Shown: positions 42,849 to 55,640 of the stretch, in pieces
Layout: the number at the start of each line of letters is the position of its first letter
Numbering within the stretch: position 1 is the stretch's first letter
Assembly: GCA_012274445.1 (NCBI GenBank)
Contig: JAAROD010000095.1
Span: 1,648,254 to 1,712,253 of the forward strand
Length of the DNA stretch: 64,000 nucleotides
Origin: Sclerotiophoma versabilis
Taxonomy: Eukaryota; Ascomycota; Dothideomycetes; Pleosporales; Didymellaceae
Reading direction: 5' to 3'
Made by a program: the position numbers and the translations under genes
The notes under the pieces: generated by a model
What the model was told of the DNA's origin: nothing
Databases searched by the model: none
What the model saw: only the letters and a program-made list of their open reading frames with translations

Positions 42849-43667
42849 ATGTCCTCCGAACAAACGCCTATGTTCGCCAAACATGCTCCCATTGGAACAT
42901 ACCTTCCTGCTGGACCAGGCGATAAACGGAGTCCTTGTCCAATGATCAACTCCCTCGCAAATCATGGATACCTCCCTCGAAACGGGCAAAACGTACTCGC
43001 CCACGAGATGAAAGCCGCCATGGCTGAAGCAGGAGTTTCGAAAGCTCTTGGCGCAATCTTTGTGAATACAGTCTTCAATGTGCATCAGACAAAGGACGAG
43101 AAGAGCAAGACAAACTTCTTGGTCCGTTTTTGGTCAGCCATCCGAGACCCTTGGACGCTGCTTGCGGGATTTGGCATGCGGCGTCCGGATCAAAAAGACA
43201 GCGCGGGGAGACCAGTTCTTGACCTGGACCAACTGGCGCTACCTGGAGCCGTGGAACACGACATCTCGCTCACAAGACGGGACTATGCGCAGAAAGAAGG
43301 CAACTGCGTGCGACAAGAAGACTTAGTCAACGATCTTCTGGCCTGTTCAGCAGACGGAAAGACCATAACCAGAGAGGAGCTGGCGGGCTTGCGCCGGCGA
43401 AGAATCGAGAGACAACGCGAGGATAATCCAGGCTTAACATACGGCCCACTTCAGCATGAGCTAGGGTGTGGCGAGATTGCGCTGATACTGGGAGTGTTCG
43501 GCAATGGGAAGACTGCTCCATACGAGTTTGTTGCGCCATTCTTGCGGGAAGAACGACTGCCGATCGAAGAGGGTTGGAAGAAGAGGTGGTGGTGGACCCT
43601 GGGCCTGGTGGAAGTCAAAATCATTGCGACAAAAGTGAAGCGTCTCGTTGGTCTGCAGATTAAATAG
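42849..43667 (+). CDS. Heme-thiolate peroxidase (chloroperoxidase/unspecific peroxygenase family)
   Basis: A 272-residue intronless protein from the ATG at 42849. RSPCPMINSLANHGYLPRNG (residues 27-46) is the family signature, with Cys30 as the heme-thiolate ligand. GAVEHDISLTRRD (about 133-145) holds the Glu-His-Asp motif of the chloroperoxidase-like metal site. CGEIALILGVFGNG (about 215) carries a Glu placed where the acid-base residue lies in the family. The length matches short peroxygenases. There is no N-terminal signal peptide (MSSEQTPMFAKH), unlike secreted members, so it is probably intracellular. Family members use hydrogen peroxide for oxygen transfer or halogenation; the natural substrate here is unknown. 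All key residues appear intact. Confidence 0.85.
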   Translation: MSSEQTPMFAKHAPIGTYLPAGPGDKRSPCPMINSLANHGYLPRNGQNVLAHEMKAAMAEAGVSKALGAIFVNTVFNVHQTKDEKSKTNFLVRFWSAIRDPWTLLAGFGMRRPDQKDSAGRPVLDLDQLALPGAVEHDISLTRRDYAQKEGNCVRQEDLVNDLLACSADGKTITREELAGLRRRRIERQREDNPGLTYGPLQHELGCGEIALILGVFGNGKTAPYEFVAPFLREERLPIEEGWKKRWWWTLGLVEVKIIATKVKRLVGLQIK

Positions 43668-44462
43668 CTCGCAATCTGAAAGAACAGAGACTGGGCTTGT
43701 TAGGCGGAAGCAACTCTTTACTGAATTGTAATGATGACGCTTGTTTCAGAAGCATCGTGTTTCACTAGTTAGCAACACTCTTCTATTTCGTAGTAATCAA
43801 GTTGGAGTAGCATTGCTAAACGTAGACTATAAGCATCATTAGCGCCATTAAATGCTCCAGTCTAGAGATATAGATATTTTTCATCCTTCTGTTTTTTAGA
43901 TAGTGAATTTAGAAATAAAATTCATTACAGGTCTATACCTAACATGGAAATAGATGATGTCACTGTTTTTGGGATCTTGATTGTAGATTTAGCTAGGTGA
44001 AGAGATTAGCACTTCAGCAATCTTTAAACAGAGATGCTTATGGCAATACAAAAGATGCTGCTGTTGATCTGCTATAACGATAGTTTTAATTCTTAGGCAC
44101 TACTGTTGTAGGTGTTACGCATGTCAAAGCGACAACGAATTGAGAGATAAGCCAATGCATCCACTGCGGGAGAGATAGCTGAATCACGGGGCAATTTAAA
44201 TTATTGATTTAAAAAACCCTGGGCTGTGATTGGAGCTCTGGACTTGCTTGTTTGCTGTGCTTTCAAGCCTTAGTAGACTCCTATATTTTGAAGAGTGTGC
44301 CAATTTCGAGGGATATCCTCAATACTGCTATGGTATGGTCAGAGCTACACAAGCAGTACCCAAAGTAGGCTATGGCAAAGTGTGCTAAAGCCTCACCCTT
44401 TCTTGCATCAACGATAACCCCTACACGACAAATGGTACGAAGAGTCTCACAACAAACTTGAA
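43668..44462. other. Moderately AT-rich intergenic DNA
   Basis: No supportable gene; TA content is raised but there is no transposon homology. Confidence 0.5.
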
Positions 44463-45764
44463 TCACAAGTAGTATTCATGGCCAAAATCCGGGTATCGTG
44501 TCTTAATCTTTGGAGGTGCCCTTTGTTTCGTCTTCGCTGCATTGCGCGGACGCTTCGACCGCACTGCCACTTGACACATCGGGCATGCTTTCATTCTACA
44601 GCTGGGACATTGCACCAGATGTGTGCAACTCTCACAAAACTCTGGGCATGTCGTGCGACCCTGGAATCTTTGGCCACCAGCCGTCATGTTGGTAGTTTGC
44701 TGTGCGAGGCTGAGGATCATTTCTTCCAGCTGGAAACATGAAATGCTCCTGCTGCTTTCTGAATTCTTCGACGCTCTGCTGCCATCTATTGGTCACATCC
44801 TCGTTTCATTGCTGTTCTGCAAGACGCTTCGATACCTGCCATTGTCTCATAGGTTCCGCCGCTTTTCGTTCCCTTTGCTTCAGCTGCTCCTGTTGCTGTC
44901 TCATCTGTTGTGCTTTTGTGTTCCGTTCTACCTCCTCCCTCTCTTTCCTCCGTCGGCCGTCTTTTCTCCATATCTTGTCTTGGAGATATCGGATCATCGA
45001 TTCATCCCTCAGATCTGCAATGTCAATATCTGCCTTTGACGTTATCCTTGAGGTTTCCGTAGTCTTCAACCTCGCCTTTCTTACCTCCAGGAGCCGCCCC
45101 TTCACGTCCTTCTCTACCCTTCTCTCCTGCCTTGCTCTATATCCTTGAGCTTTTATTCCATCGCTCTCTCCTGCTTTCTCGTATATGGGCGACGGTAAGC
45201 ATGCACTCCAACTGTTCTTCTTTGCCTCCGCTGCAGTGTAGGCCGCTATAATCCTGTTCACCCATTGATCTCTTCCTTCAATCGGTTCATTTCCCTCTCA
45301 ATCCCGAAAATCGACGATTCGAAGATCATCTTGCTCGTCCGCCATCGTATGGCACGCTCATGCCTCGATTTCCGGAGCGCTGAGATTTGTACAGTTCCGC
45401 TTACAATATTAGACTGCGATGTCCGAAAGGAAGTGCAATATGTTTCTCGTGCGTATTGAGATGAAGCGGACAAGGGGTACATGAGATCGCATTTACGTCG
45501 TTTGCTTTTGCCTTTCAAAGTTTCATAGGCTCTTGCGAGCTTCCGCGGGTCAGCACTGACACTCGAATAAACAGCGCAGCGATCGGCGTGGGCCCAGATC
45601 TGACGTACTTGTTGAGAAACTTCAGTAGTATCCACCTTTAGATTGCGGTCCGGGTGGAGCTGAAGTGCCAGCCGCCTATAAGACCGGTTGATTAGCTCCA
45701 GTTCGGCAGTTTGATCCACTTCCAGAAACATGTAATAACCCTCTGTGGTCGTGGGAGGTGTCAT
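44463..45764 (-). pseudogene. J-domain (DnaJ) / cysteine-rich protein gene with three lesions
   Basis: Starting at the ATG at 45764 (MTPPTTTEGYYMFLEV), the first 80 residues are a J domain: YYMFLEVDQTAELELINRSY, LALQLHPDRN with the HPD motif, then AYETLKGKSKRRKCDLMYP. A long, charged coiled coil follows. The frame stops at 45258, and the continuation (VNRIIAAYTAAEAKKNSW) is in an overlapping frame. That frame ends at a TGA at 44806-44808, followed in frame by more of the coiled coil, and a second frame change near 44735 leads to a C-terminal CPEFCESC ... CPSC ... CPMC cysteine cluster ending at 44463. Intact relatives are common in filamentous ascomycetes and would act as Hsp70 co-chaperones. 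Read as a recent pseudogene; sequencing errors could explain some lesions but hardly all three. Confidence 0.65.
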
Positions 45765-45833
45765 GTCTTGATAATATTCCAGGATGTCACTTGGACTTGA
45801 GACTACCGTAGTGGTAAAGGCTACAAAGTACAA

Positions 45834-48139
45834 GTTGATTGTGGAAGGCTCTCAGCGCAAGACAAAATTGCGGGGCGAATTTCGTTGCTCATCAAGCGAC
45901 ATTGTCAGAGAGAATAATCATCGAACAAGCTCGACTTGCAGATATCGTGACTCGCACCCTAGCTATAAGTAGGGACATGATTTTCCTCTAAAAAGATACT
46001 CAATTGATCCAGAGTACGACAGCAAAGTTGTTTCTTATACTTAATCTATAAGTTATAGTCATCTGATCGTGTTCATCACTGGTAAAATCCACCTCGTCTC
46101 CTATGCTTTCGCATCAATCGATGCTGACTTTTAAAAAGTTGCCTTAAAAAGTCACGAAGTCACAGACACACGCTCGACTCACCAAGCTGCAGGGAGTTCT
46201 TAGCGACGAATTGAGCCACCGTTTCCTAAGTTTGATTTGGGCTTCCGCATTATGAGCGGTACTTGCTCAGCTGTAGACAATACGCTCATGGTGGAACGTT
46301 GACATCGTTGGCAGATCAAATCAGTAGAGGTTCAAAGGCTGGGTATGATAATAATCATTATGGAAAACTTGTTGCTGTAAGCTCCAGTTGCAACATCTGC
46401 ATACAAAACCCAGGCAGATAGAGATGTAGGAGGAATTGGCGCCTGAGGACAGCATGAGTTAATTTGGCCTTTTTTTTGTCGTTGGGCCCTTCTAGAATGT
46501 TGAATAAGCTAACCAGAGGTGCCTATGTGCGATCTGACCCAAACTAAAACTCTGCCCTAAATAATTCGAGATAGCCGAAAGGTATGCCACGGTGGCGGTG
46601 TACCCGCAAGCATATAAGGCTATTCACGAGTACTGGCCTTGCGAGAAGTTCTCAATATGGCAAATAACGTCTAAAATCCTTCGATTGCCAATGCGGTCGT
46701 CTAAAGCGGCGCTGAGATGGCCAGCCCAGGCGAGGTCGATGCTTCACATGTTGCAATCGCTGAGGAAGTTGCCGATTTATTGGTGGATACTGATTTAGGT
46801 CCTGAGGTAGCTGCTGGAAATGACGGTTTGTGTTAACCGTTCGATTTGCTGGACGGTGCAAGTGTGGTTCGGTATCAAGGTTGTGTTCATAATAGCGGTA
46901 ATCATGCACCTACTGCTGATTTGGGCTCTATTGCCAAGATACTCACATGTAGAAATTGTAATTTACAGTGTACTAAACTTTACTACAACTGAGCTAACTC
47001 TTTTGGGGGAGAGACAGCCTCCAGTTGTGGTATCTAAGGCAAGGATTGTCTACGATGCAACCAATTCCTAGCAACACTCAGAATGTAACGGCGTCGAGAG
47101 CTTCGGACTACATAACATTCAATATGTAACATCAGTGATGTTTCGCATCAAAATTTGCTTTGCCTTCGGCGCAGGAGTGGGTTGCGGGTTGTAATTTGTC
47201 TGAAGAATCGATATATGTTATCCAATGTTGTAAGATGAACAGTTGAAGCGATACTAGGGAGATCTGTCAAGGTAGTAGACCTTTACATAAACCAATCTTC
47301 CGATTGTGCCGTGATTTTACACAACATTCACGACCGTTGCCTCTCCCTTTCTTCTATGCCTCAACATCTTCCGCAAACTTGGGGTATTGGCACAGCGGTG
47401 CAACCTCCAGGGCGTGAGTAGAATCTGTGCCTTTGCTTAACAGTAGCCAAGTAAGCTCTCGTACGTCTCTATCTAGCCACGGCGGGTTAGGAATGTAGCG
47501 GATGTGTGTTCCGATGCACATAGGCGAGTCGCTTCTCGCAGGTTGATTGGTAGCGTACAAATCGAGCCTAACAACATCTATGAGATGTCACACCATCGCC
47601 ATACGTTACTGTGGCCTATTCAGTTGCCATTTTCGCACATTCTGTCACTCTGCCTTTATTTTGCCTCTCATTCTTGATTGCCTCAGTTTCTACCCGACAG
47701 TAGATAGCAGTCTGTACAGTATGATGCAGCGACCGCCAGCCTAATGGCGCGATTTTGAAACGTAGGAGCTCAAATTTAGCAACAGTGCCTTGATTTGTCC
47801 AGTATCTGCCCACCGTGATTTTGGGATCTGTAACAACCTGGTTGCTTAGCAGCTCTTGATCGCGAGGATGACTAGCGGTATGCTCTAGGCATCATTGGAT
47901 CAGGTCGCCCTTTGCAACAGCGTCCCACATAAATGTCTAAGCGTCTGACCCAGTTTTCGTTCGCTAGTTGGTGTCCCATCCGTGAGCCAACAGGAATTCG
48001 AGAGTCACTATTGACATATTCGATATCGCGCGCGCCACCTGTCATGGTCATTGGCGGTAGGGTTTTGGAAATCTATGCCGCACTTAACGAGACGTCCGAG
48101 GATGGCTGTAGAGTCGTTGCTGATTGAGACTTAGCTGGC
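45834..48139. other. Long intergenic stretch, no supportable gene
   Basis: Short frames on both strands only. One minus frame, 47560-47354 (PARSDSPMCIGTHIRYIPNP), has coding-like composition and may be the tail of a lost gene. The AT-rich block begins near 48140. Confidence 0.45.
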
Positions 48140-48958
48140 GCTCTATAGTAAAGAGTTCAAATAGTATTTCTATTTCTTATACTTTATAGTATATTAAATT
48201 AGTATTATAGATAGAGTTAAGTAAAAAGCTAATATTAGTAAAGTAAACTACTTACTTATATATTTTATTATAGCTAGACATTAAATATATCTATAACTAG
48301 TTCTAAAGTATACTAGATTTATATTTATTAATATATTTACTTTAGCTACTTATATTATATAGTATTTATTATATTTCTATAATCTAGAGTTTTATTATAA
48401 TACTAAATTATACCTTTTTATAAAAATACTATAGATTATAAATACTAGCTTCTTAGATAACTAAGTACTAAGTATTAATACTAGTAGTAACGTTAGATAT
48501 AGTTTAAATAATAAATTATTATAATCTTAGAGAATAATATATAAAAATAGTAGTTTATTACTAATAGTAAGCTCTAGATTAGTAAAATACTAAGACTATA
48601 AGACTTTATAATAGGTTATTATATAATATTCTATAATTTCTATAGAATTCTATATATACTATAAGGCTCTTTATAGAACTTAGTAGTAAACTATACTATA
48701 CTATAGAATACCTTAAGTATATAGTAAGTAGAAATACTACTCTTAGAGTATTATAATTATCTCTAGAATTATAACTTTATCTTTAAGCTATATAGTCTAC
48801 TCTATACTTCTTATTATTACTCTTTATTATTATAATATACTACTAGGTAATAACCTTACTCTCTTATAGACCTTTCTATACCTATAGTTATCTCTAAAAA
48901 CTAATAGAATAGTATTTATAAGCTTAGCTTAAAATATAACTTTAATATAAATTATAAA

Positions 48959-49171
48959 AATCTAGCTTTAGGTATTAGTATCTACTTTATACTAGAATAG
49001 ATAGTATAAGAATAGCTAAGAGAAGTATATTACTAATATAAGAATAAAACTTATCTTCTTCTAAGCTTATATAAGGTGTAAGTTTTATATAGCTTACTTA
49101 GTAGTACTAATTCTAAATAGAATAGCTTAGAGAAGATATAATACTATATAGACTTTATAATACTCTATTAT
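48959..49171. repeat. LTR-like direct repeat, copy 1
   Basis: About 212 nt aligning to 49349-49560 at high identity; shared blocks include AGTATAAGAATAGCTAAG, AGGTATATTACTAATATAAG-like sequence, TTATCTTC and CTAAATAGAATA. This copy is the more AT-converted (GTAGTAC where the partner has GCAGCAC). Confidence 0.6.
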
Positions 49172-49348
49172 ATAAATATTTTCTTATAACTTTTAAAGAA
49201 GTAAATATTAATATTTTTTTAATATAAATAATCTAATAAGTACTTAAAAGTAAGTATATAACCTAAAATTAACTTAACTTTTATTTATATTTAATGTATT
49301 ATCTACCTATATATCTATTTAACGCTAAAATTATTTAAATAGTATAAG

Positions 49349-49560
49349 AATCTAGCTGTAGGTAATAGTATTTACTTTACACTAGAGTAAATAGTATAAG
49401 AATAGCTAAGGTAGGTATATTACTAATATAAGAATATTACTTATCTTCCTCTAAGCTTAAGTAGTGCGCAGGTTTTACGTAGCTTACTTAGCAGCACTAA
49501 TCCTAAATAGAATAACTTAGAAAAAACACAATACTATATAAACGTTGTAATACTTTATTA
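49349..49560. repeat. LTR-like direct repeat, copy 2
   Basis: Partner of 48959-49171, separated by about 180 nt. It keeps GTGCGCAGG and GCAGCACTAATCC where the other copy has T in place of several C, showing directional C-to-T change. Confidence 0.6.
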
Positions 49561-49830
49561 CATTTCCTATATATATAGAAGAAAGGTAATTTACATTAGT
49601 TCTCTTTAGGTACCTTATTAGCTAGAAATTACTCTTAGTTAAGAGTTGGTTGCTACTATTATAAATGAGCTATTGCGTGAGGTAAATAACTACTAAGGCG
49701 CTCCTAAAGAAATACTTAGAGGATTCTATAGATCTTAGCAACCTGCTGTTAGCTTATGAAATCTCGTATTAAGATTACTAATAGCAGCTTGTATAGCGGC
49801 TTCAATTTAATTAACCTTTAAAGTGTGGTG

Positions 49831-50390
49831 GTTGAGGAAACCGCTATCCAAGCCGGGTGACCCGTGGCAGCCGACGTGGCGGAGCACTACCGCATTCCTA
49901 GCTTCATATTGCCTATCTTACATTACTTCCAAGTAGGGGCGTTTTGGTGAGGTAAAGTGGTCGCGAACAGACTTCTGGCACCTTACAACCTACATGTAAC
50001 CGGGTCGCAGGTATTTGGAGGTTAGTATCAAGACACATGAGGGCTGTAAATGTTTGTTCAACTATTGAGACTTTAGTTTCGCGTTAGCACTAACTGTAAA
50101 GAATGAAACCCTGTAGCGCGACTTGCTTCAGCGTTGGAAAAGGATCTCTTAGAAAATTGAAGTCCCTATCCAGTAACACTGATCGGTATGAGACCATCGT
50201 GTGTTGTAACAATTTTGAGTTATGATCGAACAGATGAGTGGTTAGATCATAAATGGCACTTCAGCCTCATAAGACACGTAAATAACCATTCGTTCAGTAG
50301 GTCCGAACATCAGTAGACGGTTGATTAGAGATTGCGGGGTCAAGCTATCAGAACGTCGAGTGTGTCTATGAATGCTTGATACAACAATTC
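49831..50390. other. GC-normal island, no gene seen
   Basis: Between RIP block 1 and the secreted-protein gene. Nothing supportable. Confidence 0.5.
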
Positions 50391-51089
50391 TCAGCTAATA
50401 ACAGCACCGGTAGGGATCAAGTCAGATACAGAACCAATGGAGACAATCTTGTCCCATGAAAACCCGTAACGATTGAAAACTTCTGGAGTTGTGATTCCTC
50501 TTTTCTTGCCCTCGTCAATAAGGTAGACTGTGTTATCAAAACCTGTTACTAAGGGCGTGCGTTGGTCTAGAGAATGACCCTTGGTGTACGCATCAACCAA
50601 AGGTTGAGGGACTTCCTCATATGTTATACCTCCAGGACCAAAGAGAGCATCGTACACAACAGGGCTAGAGATGTGCCGCAACTTATTATCAAGGACTAAA
50701 TAGACTGCAGCATCGCTATCGCCCTTGATGCGCTTGCCTTCGAAATTGTCTCTTTTAGAATGTCGGCCTTGGCCGTCAAGATCAGATAGATTGGTAGCCT
50801 CTACGAAGAGCTCTGCCGTTGCGTTAGACGGAAGCATTGTATCAGGCAAGAATTATATCGACATACCTCCGACCTTAGTGTGGTCAATACTGCTAGCCTG
50901 AACGCTGTTTGAGTGGAAGCCAAACCTGGAAATTTGGTCAAGAACATGATTTTGGAATGTCTCTTTCTACACGGACCGGTATTCAGTGTCTCCAAATGTG
51001 ACAGCACGGCCATTTGACGTATCCAATACCGCGGCGTATATCAAGACAGCAGAAAGTTCAAAGAACAACAAGATTGATGCAAATTTCAT
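50391..51089 (-). CDS. Secreted protein with two internal repeats, three exons
   Basis: Exons 51089-50971, 50925-50867 and 50812-50391 join across introns of 45 and 54 nt (GTAGAA...TTCCAG, GTATGT...GGCAG) to give 199 residues with no internal stop. MKFASILLFFELSAVLIYAA is a signal peptide. Two copies of a motif of about 45 residues follow: GKRIKG-x5-AVYLVLDNKLRHISSPVVYDALF near 85-115 and TGFDNTVYLIDEGKKRGITTPEVFNRYGF near 150-180, each with VYL(V/I) and a basic K-x-R-x-I turn followed by P-x-V. This two-repeat layout occurs in fungal secreted proteins of unknown function. Likely extracellular. A TATATAAA lies on the same strand about 95 nt upstream. Confidence 0.7.
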
Positions 51090-51183
51090 ACTGGAGTAAA
51101 CGTCGTAGCAAGACCTCAGGAGAGGTAGCGTTGAGAGAGGACTGATTGTCAGAGGGATATCTGCATACCCGCAGGGATGCTAC

Positions 51184-51191
51184 TTTATATA
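51184..51191 (-). promoter_or_regulatory. TATA box of the two-repeat secreted protein
   Basis: Minus-strand TATATAAA about 95 nt upstream of the ATG at 51089, a typical core-promoter distance. Confidence 0.45.
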
Positions 51192-52344
51192 CTTTAGATG
51201 CTACAGCAGAAGTTCACTGCATTGAAGTAGACCATATAGAATTTGGTACGACTTAAACCGAAGCACGCCATTGGGTATTGGGATAGCTCTCGTTCACGAT
51301 TCTCCCTTGTCTGCTTTGCCCTCATTCCAATCGCGGGCCGACTGGCAACATCTTCGCCTCCGTAATCTACTCGCCTAGTCTAGGATTTACCTTTCACGTT
51401 GATGCTGCACAATTCTATCCAATCAAAACTGGAAACTTGTAAGACTGGAAACATGATCGTGGCTGATTTGAGTGACGGATCAGAGCTGGCAAGCTAAACC
51501 ATTCCAGCTGTCTTTACAAACAATGTGGATAAGTCTCCGCTACGCGAGATAGATGTAAGCGGAAGATGGAAATTGAGCGGTGTGTAGATTATGCGATGGA
51601 GTGTGCAACTGTTGCATTCCTTTTACGTTGCACGTCAACCCCATTGACTTTCTGATAGATGAGAAACTTGCAAGTGGTGCGGTAGCACCTGTACGATGTT
51701 TTTGTGTTCATCAGACATACGCCAAAGAAAGTTGACGAAGGTAGCTGATAGGCTAAGTGTTGTATCTGAGCACCTTATTTATTCAACGTTTATAAGACAG
51801 AGTGATTACGTGTTACAACCCTCTATTACTGATGTGGGCAGCAAATCTGGTTCAACGGCAGGCAATTACGAACCCCAGCCTGGGGCGTCATCTGGACATT
51901 GAGGTACCAGGCTCTGTACCTTGTGATGATGTCGGGTAAGTGTTCAGGTAACGGTGTCTTGATCCGTATGCGGAGGTGATTGGTCGCTCCCTGTGCGAAG
52001 GGTGGGTCCGCACTTGACAGATAGTTGTGTCAGCTGTCTAGCCGCGTTGCGGAGACATGATAACCAAGAGACTTGCGCGCTAAAACCGCCTGCTAATGCA
52101 ACTTCTACCCTAACTTATTAAGACTTAAAGAAAATAAGGTACTTATACAATATATGAGAAGGCTTAAGGCGCAAGGCTTTACTTCTAAACTTAGCTACGT
52201 ACGCAGTATAGTTAACTGTTACGAATCCGGTCCACCGGTGCCCTTTGTAATCGATTATTACCAGTACAGCACAGCAATTCCGTTCAACAGGGGATAATTG
52301 CAAGTAAGCACAGAATAGGTGTCAGTAGTTGCTTACAACAAGCC
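51192..52344. other. Intergenic, no supportable gene
   Basis: A 68-codon plus frame at 51696-51902 starts with ATG but has no domain. AT-rich block 2 begins near 52345. Confidence 0.5.
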
Positions 52345-55300
52345 AAGGTCACGTGACATAATTAGTGTAGTTAATAATCAGTGCGATTAGTAATTAGTAT
52401 AATTAGTAGACCTACCTACTAATTACCTTCTATAGTAAATTTATAGTAAGTAGAAAAACTACTCTTATAGTATTATATTTAACCTTATTAATTATATTTA
52501 TTTTTAGAGTTTTAACTTAACTCTTAAGCTATATAGTCTACTCTATACTTCTTACTATTACTGTCTATTATTATAATACTCTACTAGGTAATAGCCTAAC
52601 TTTCTTATAGATTCTTCTATACTAGATCTTATCTCTAAAAACTAATAGAACTATACTAATAAGTTACTATTATAATTCTATATAGATAAAGTAGTATAGT
52701 AATTAAGTAGCTAACTAGAGCTCTTACTTAGAAACTAGAGGTAGAGTTAGGAAGAATCTCTCTTTATATAGTTACGTAATATACTTATAAATAAGTATTA
52801 TATATTATTACTTATTAATAAGTAATACTATATATTTTATTAGACTAACTCTAGTTACTTATTAGTAAGTACTTATTAAGAGTTAAAGTAGCCTTCTAAT
52901 AAGTATATATTTATTCTATACTATAAAAGTAGAAAAATAAAAAAGAGAAAAGACTTTATTTCTTCTTATATAAGATAAAGTAAGTATTAGAGCTAAGATA
53001 ACTAGATAAGATTAATTAGAGTATAAAAGAGTTAATTAAGTTTCTTATTTTATTTCTATAGTAAAAGGGCGCAACTATATATATATTTTACTTCTAGGCT
53101 AGTTCTAGATTAGAGTAGAGCTAATTAATTATTCTTATCTATTAATCTAATCTCTCTAATCTACCTATATTACTGTTAATAATTACGTAATTATTAACCT
53201 TTACTATAATATACCTCTAGAGATTCTAGTCTTTAACTAGTATTTCTATATTAGTAGGTTTGTTATTATACTCTATTAATTCTATTATAAAGTTTTTTAA
53301 TTACTCTGTACGCTACATCTTAATAATTAGAGTCTAGAAAGAATTCTCTAATCTAGTTAGTAGAAAAACACTTATATATAATAATAAATAATAATATATC
53401 TAATTTTTACTTCTTCTATTTCTTATTCTTATAATTCTTATTCTTCTACTTATAATCTATAAGCTAATCCCCTAATACTACTATTATTAATATAAGTAAT
53501 CTAATTCTCTTCTTTTAGTATACTATTAATATTTAGTATTAGGCTCTTAATTACTATACCTTTAGTGTAATTTAGATTAATATACCTTCTAAGCTTCTAA
53601 AAACTTTCTCTAAGTATCTAATTAGTAATCTAAGCCTGCTTAAAGGTTGTACTCCTCCTAAGAAGATTAAGACTAAGCTTACTCTATTACCTGCTCCTAA
53701 TTAACGCTAATCTACTTAATCTAGTAGGATTTTAACTAATCCTAACACTCTAATAATAGTCTCTTCTAGATTAGAAAGTAAAGATAATAATAAAATTAAT
53801 CTAAAGTTAATATTCTAGAAGTTCTAGTCTTAGACTACTACTCCTATAAAGTAATCTACTACTACCTCTACTAATTACTTACCTATAAGTAGAATTAAGA
53901 TTAGTACTTATTATAATTATCTATATACCTACTACTTAAAGTAGTTTATAGATAGTATTAGTAATAGCTATTATTATAATTATATTAACTATTAATTATA
54001 TAAGAGGAGTAGCTATTATATTAAGTATAATACTTATAGTTATAGGCCTCTATAAGTAATTATTAGTCTTAGTCCTTTTTATTTAATTACTAATTCTTTA
54101 ATTAGCTATAGTTCTCTATATTCTCTAGCTTAGGCTATAATTACTACTATTAATAATAAGGCTAATAGAGTAAGAAATCTATCCTAATCTATTAATCTTT
54201 TTAATATATTTTAGGTTAAAGTTATTATTCTACTTATAAACGCCTTATTTAAAGTATACATATAAGTGTCTAAGAAGGCTAATTCTAATCTAGTTAATAA
54301 GAATAAAGAGGTTATAATTAATTCTAATATTAATAACTTTAAGAGTTATAAGAATAATTAGTAAAATATAACTAGTACTTTCTAGAGTTTAGCTATAGAT
54401 TAGATTAATTAGGCTGCTTTATCTTCTACTTCTACTCTATCTAAGCAAAGTCTTAGATTAACTATAGATTAGGCTTTACTAGCTCTGTCTTCTAGTTAGT
54501 CTTATAATTAGAGTAGTTAGTTCTCTAGTTAAGCTAGTTCTGCTTAGATTAGTTGCAGTTAAGCCTCTCTTAATAATTCTTAGATTACTAATTATCTCTA
54601 TTATCTAGCTACTTAAGCTTATAACTATAGGTTTACTTATAATTAGAGTAGTATATAGGTTTAAACTCCTACTTAGAGTTATTAATTTAATACTAATATC
54701 TACAACCTAAGTACTACTTATATAGTAGAAATTAATATTCTTTTTATAAAGTTACTTAATTAGTTAACTATTTATTAATTAGTTACTCTTCTAGCCCTTC
54801 TTAATTAATTAGCTGTATTAATTATTTAGTCTCTTATAGATATAGATTCTACTTAGTATATTAGAATATATAATATTATATTTATAGATTAATCTACTTT
54901 ATTAACTCTATTTTTCTTTAATTACTTTATCTTTATTAATAACCTTATATAGGTTAATTAGTTACTTAAACTTCTTAAACTATTAATAAGTAAGTAACTT
55001 AGTTAATCTATTAGCTAGTATATTATTAGTTTCTAAATAACTAATCTAGATTAATCTCTTAGTATATTCTTGCCTAAGCTATATGTTTTATATATCTATA
55101 TACCTAAGATAAGTAGTAATTTATTAATTAGCCTCTACTACTAGTCTAATTATTTAGAGGTTGTTATACTATATATTCTATAAGTTACTTATCTTAAGAT
55201 TAAGCTTATTAAAGAACTACCTAAGCGTAATTATTTCCTTAGTAATATACTTAAGAGTAAGAAGCTCTACTTTAGTTATAAAGGTAGTTACTGTACTTTA

Positions 55301-55640
55301 TCTAGTAGCTTTCTATAGGAATAGACCTCTAAAGAGTATAACTAGGTATCTATAGAATAATTATTAAGTTTCTAGATTATCTATAGAAGATATATCTCTA
55401 TAGATTATTAGCTTAGCTCTGTTATAATCACTATATTAGATTTCTTCTAATCTTATTCTGTACAGGTATATAATTACTCTATCTATAGCTTTTTAATATT
55501 TATTACTAGGATTAGTTAGGAAATATAATAGCTTAGATACTATAAACGTAGTATTAGGTTGCAGCATAATTACTGTATATAATATAGATCTAACCTTTTC
55601 TTCTAAATATAGGCCTAATTTTTACAGTTATCTACACTAT
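52345..55640. repeat. RIP-degraded AT-rich block 2
   Basis: 3.3 kb of TA-rich DNA. Segment 52432-52680 aligns to 48715-48925 of block 1 (shared AGCTATATAGTCTACTCTAT, CTACTAGGTAATA, CTCTAAAAACTAATAGAA). A plus-strand frame from about 53600 to 55640 reads on through many TAG/TAA codons with little frame change, as expected of a RIP-mutated coding region. I cannot assign it to a transposon superfamily. The 64-codon frame at 55161-55355 is a surviving piece of it, not a gene. Confidence 0.75.

Larger units (their letters stand above)
48140..49830. repeat. RIP-degraded AT-rich block 1
   Basis: Nearly all A and T with extreme TA frequency and scarce CpA/TpG, the outcome of RIP on repeated DNA. It contains a direct-repeat pair (48959-49171 and 49349-49560) and a segment (48715-48925) shared with block 2. 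No coding frame survives. Confidence 0.85.

Noticed and set aside
47354..47560. 68-codon minus frame with coding-like composition
   Set aside because: No ATG, no upstream exon and no known domain; noted only as a possible gene remnant.
55161..55355. 64-codon frame inside the AT-rich block
   Set aside because: It is a stop-free gap in a longer RIP-mutated reading, not an intact gene.
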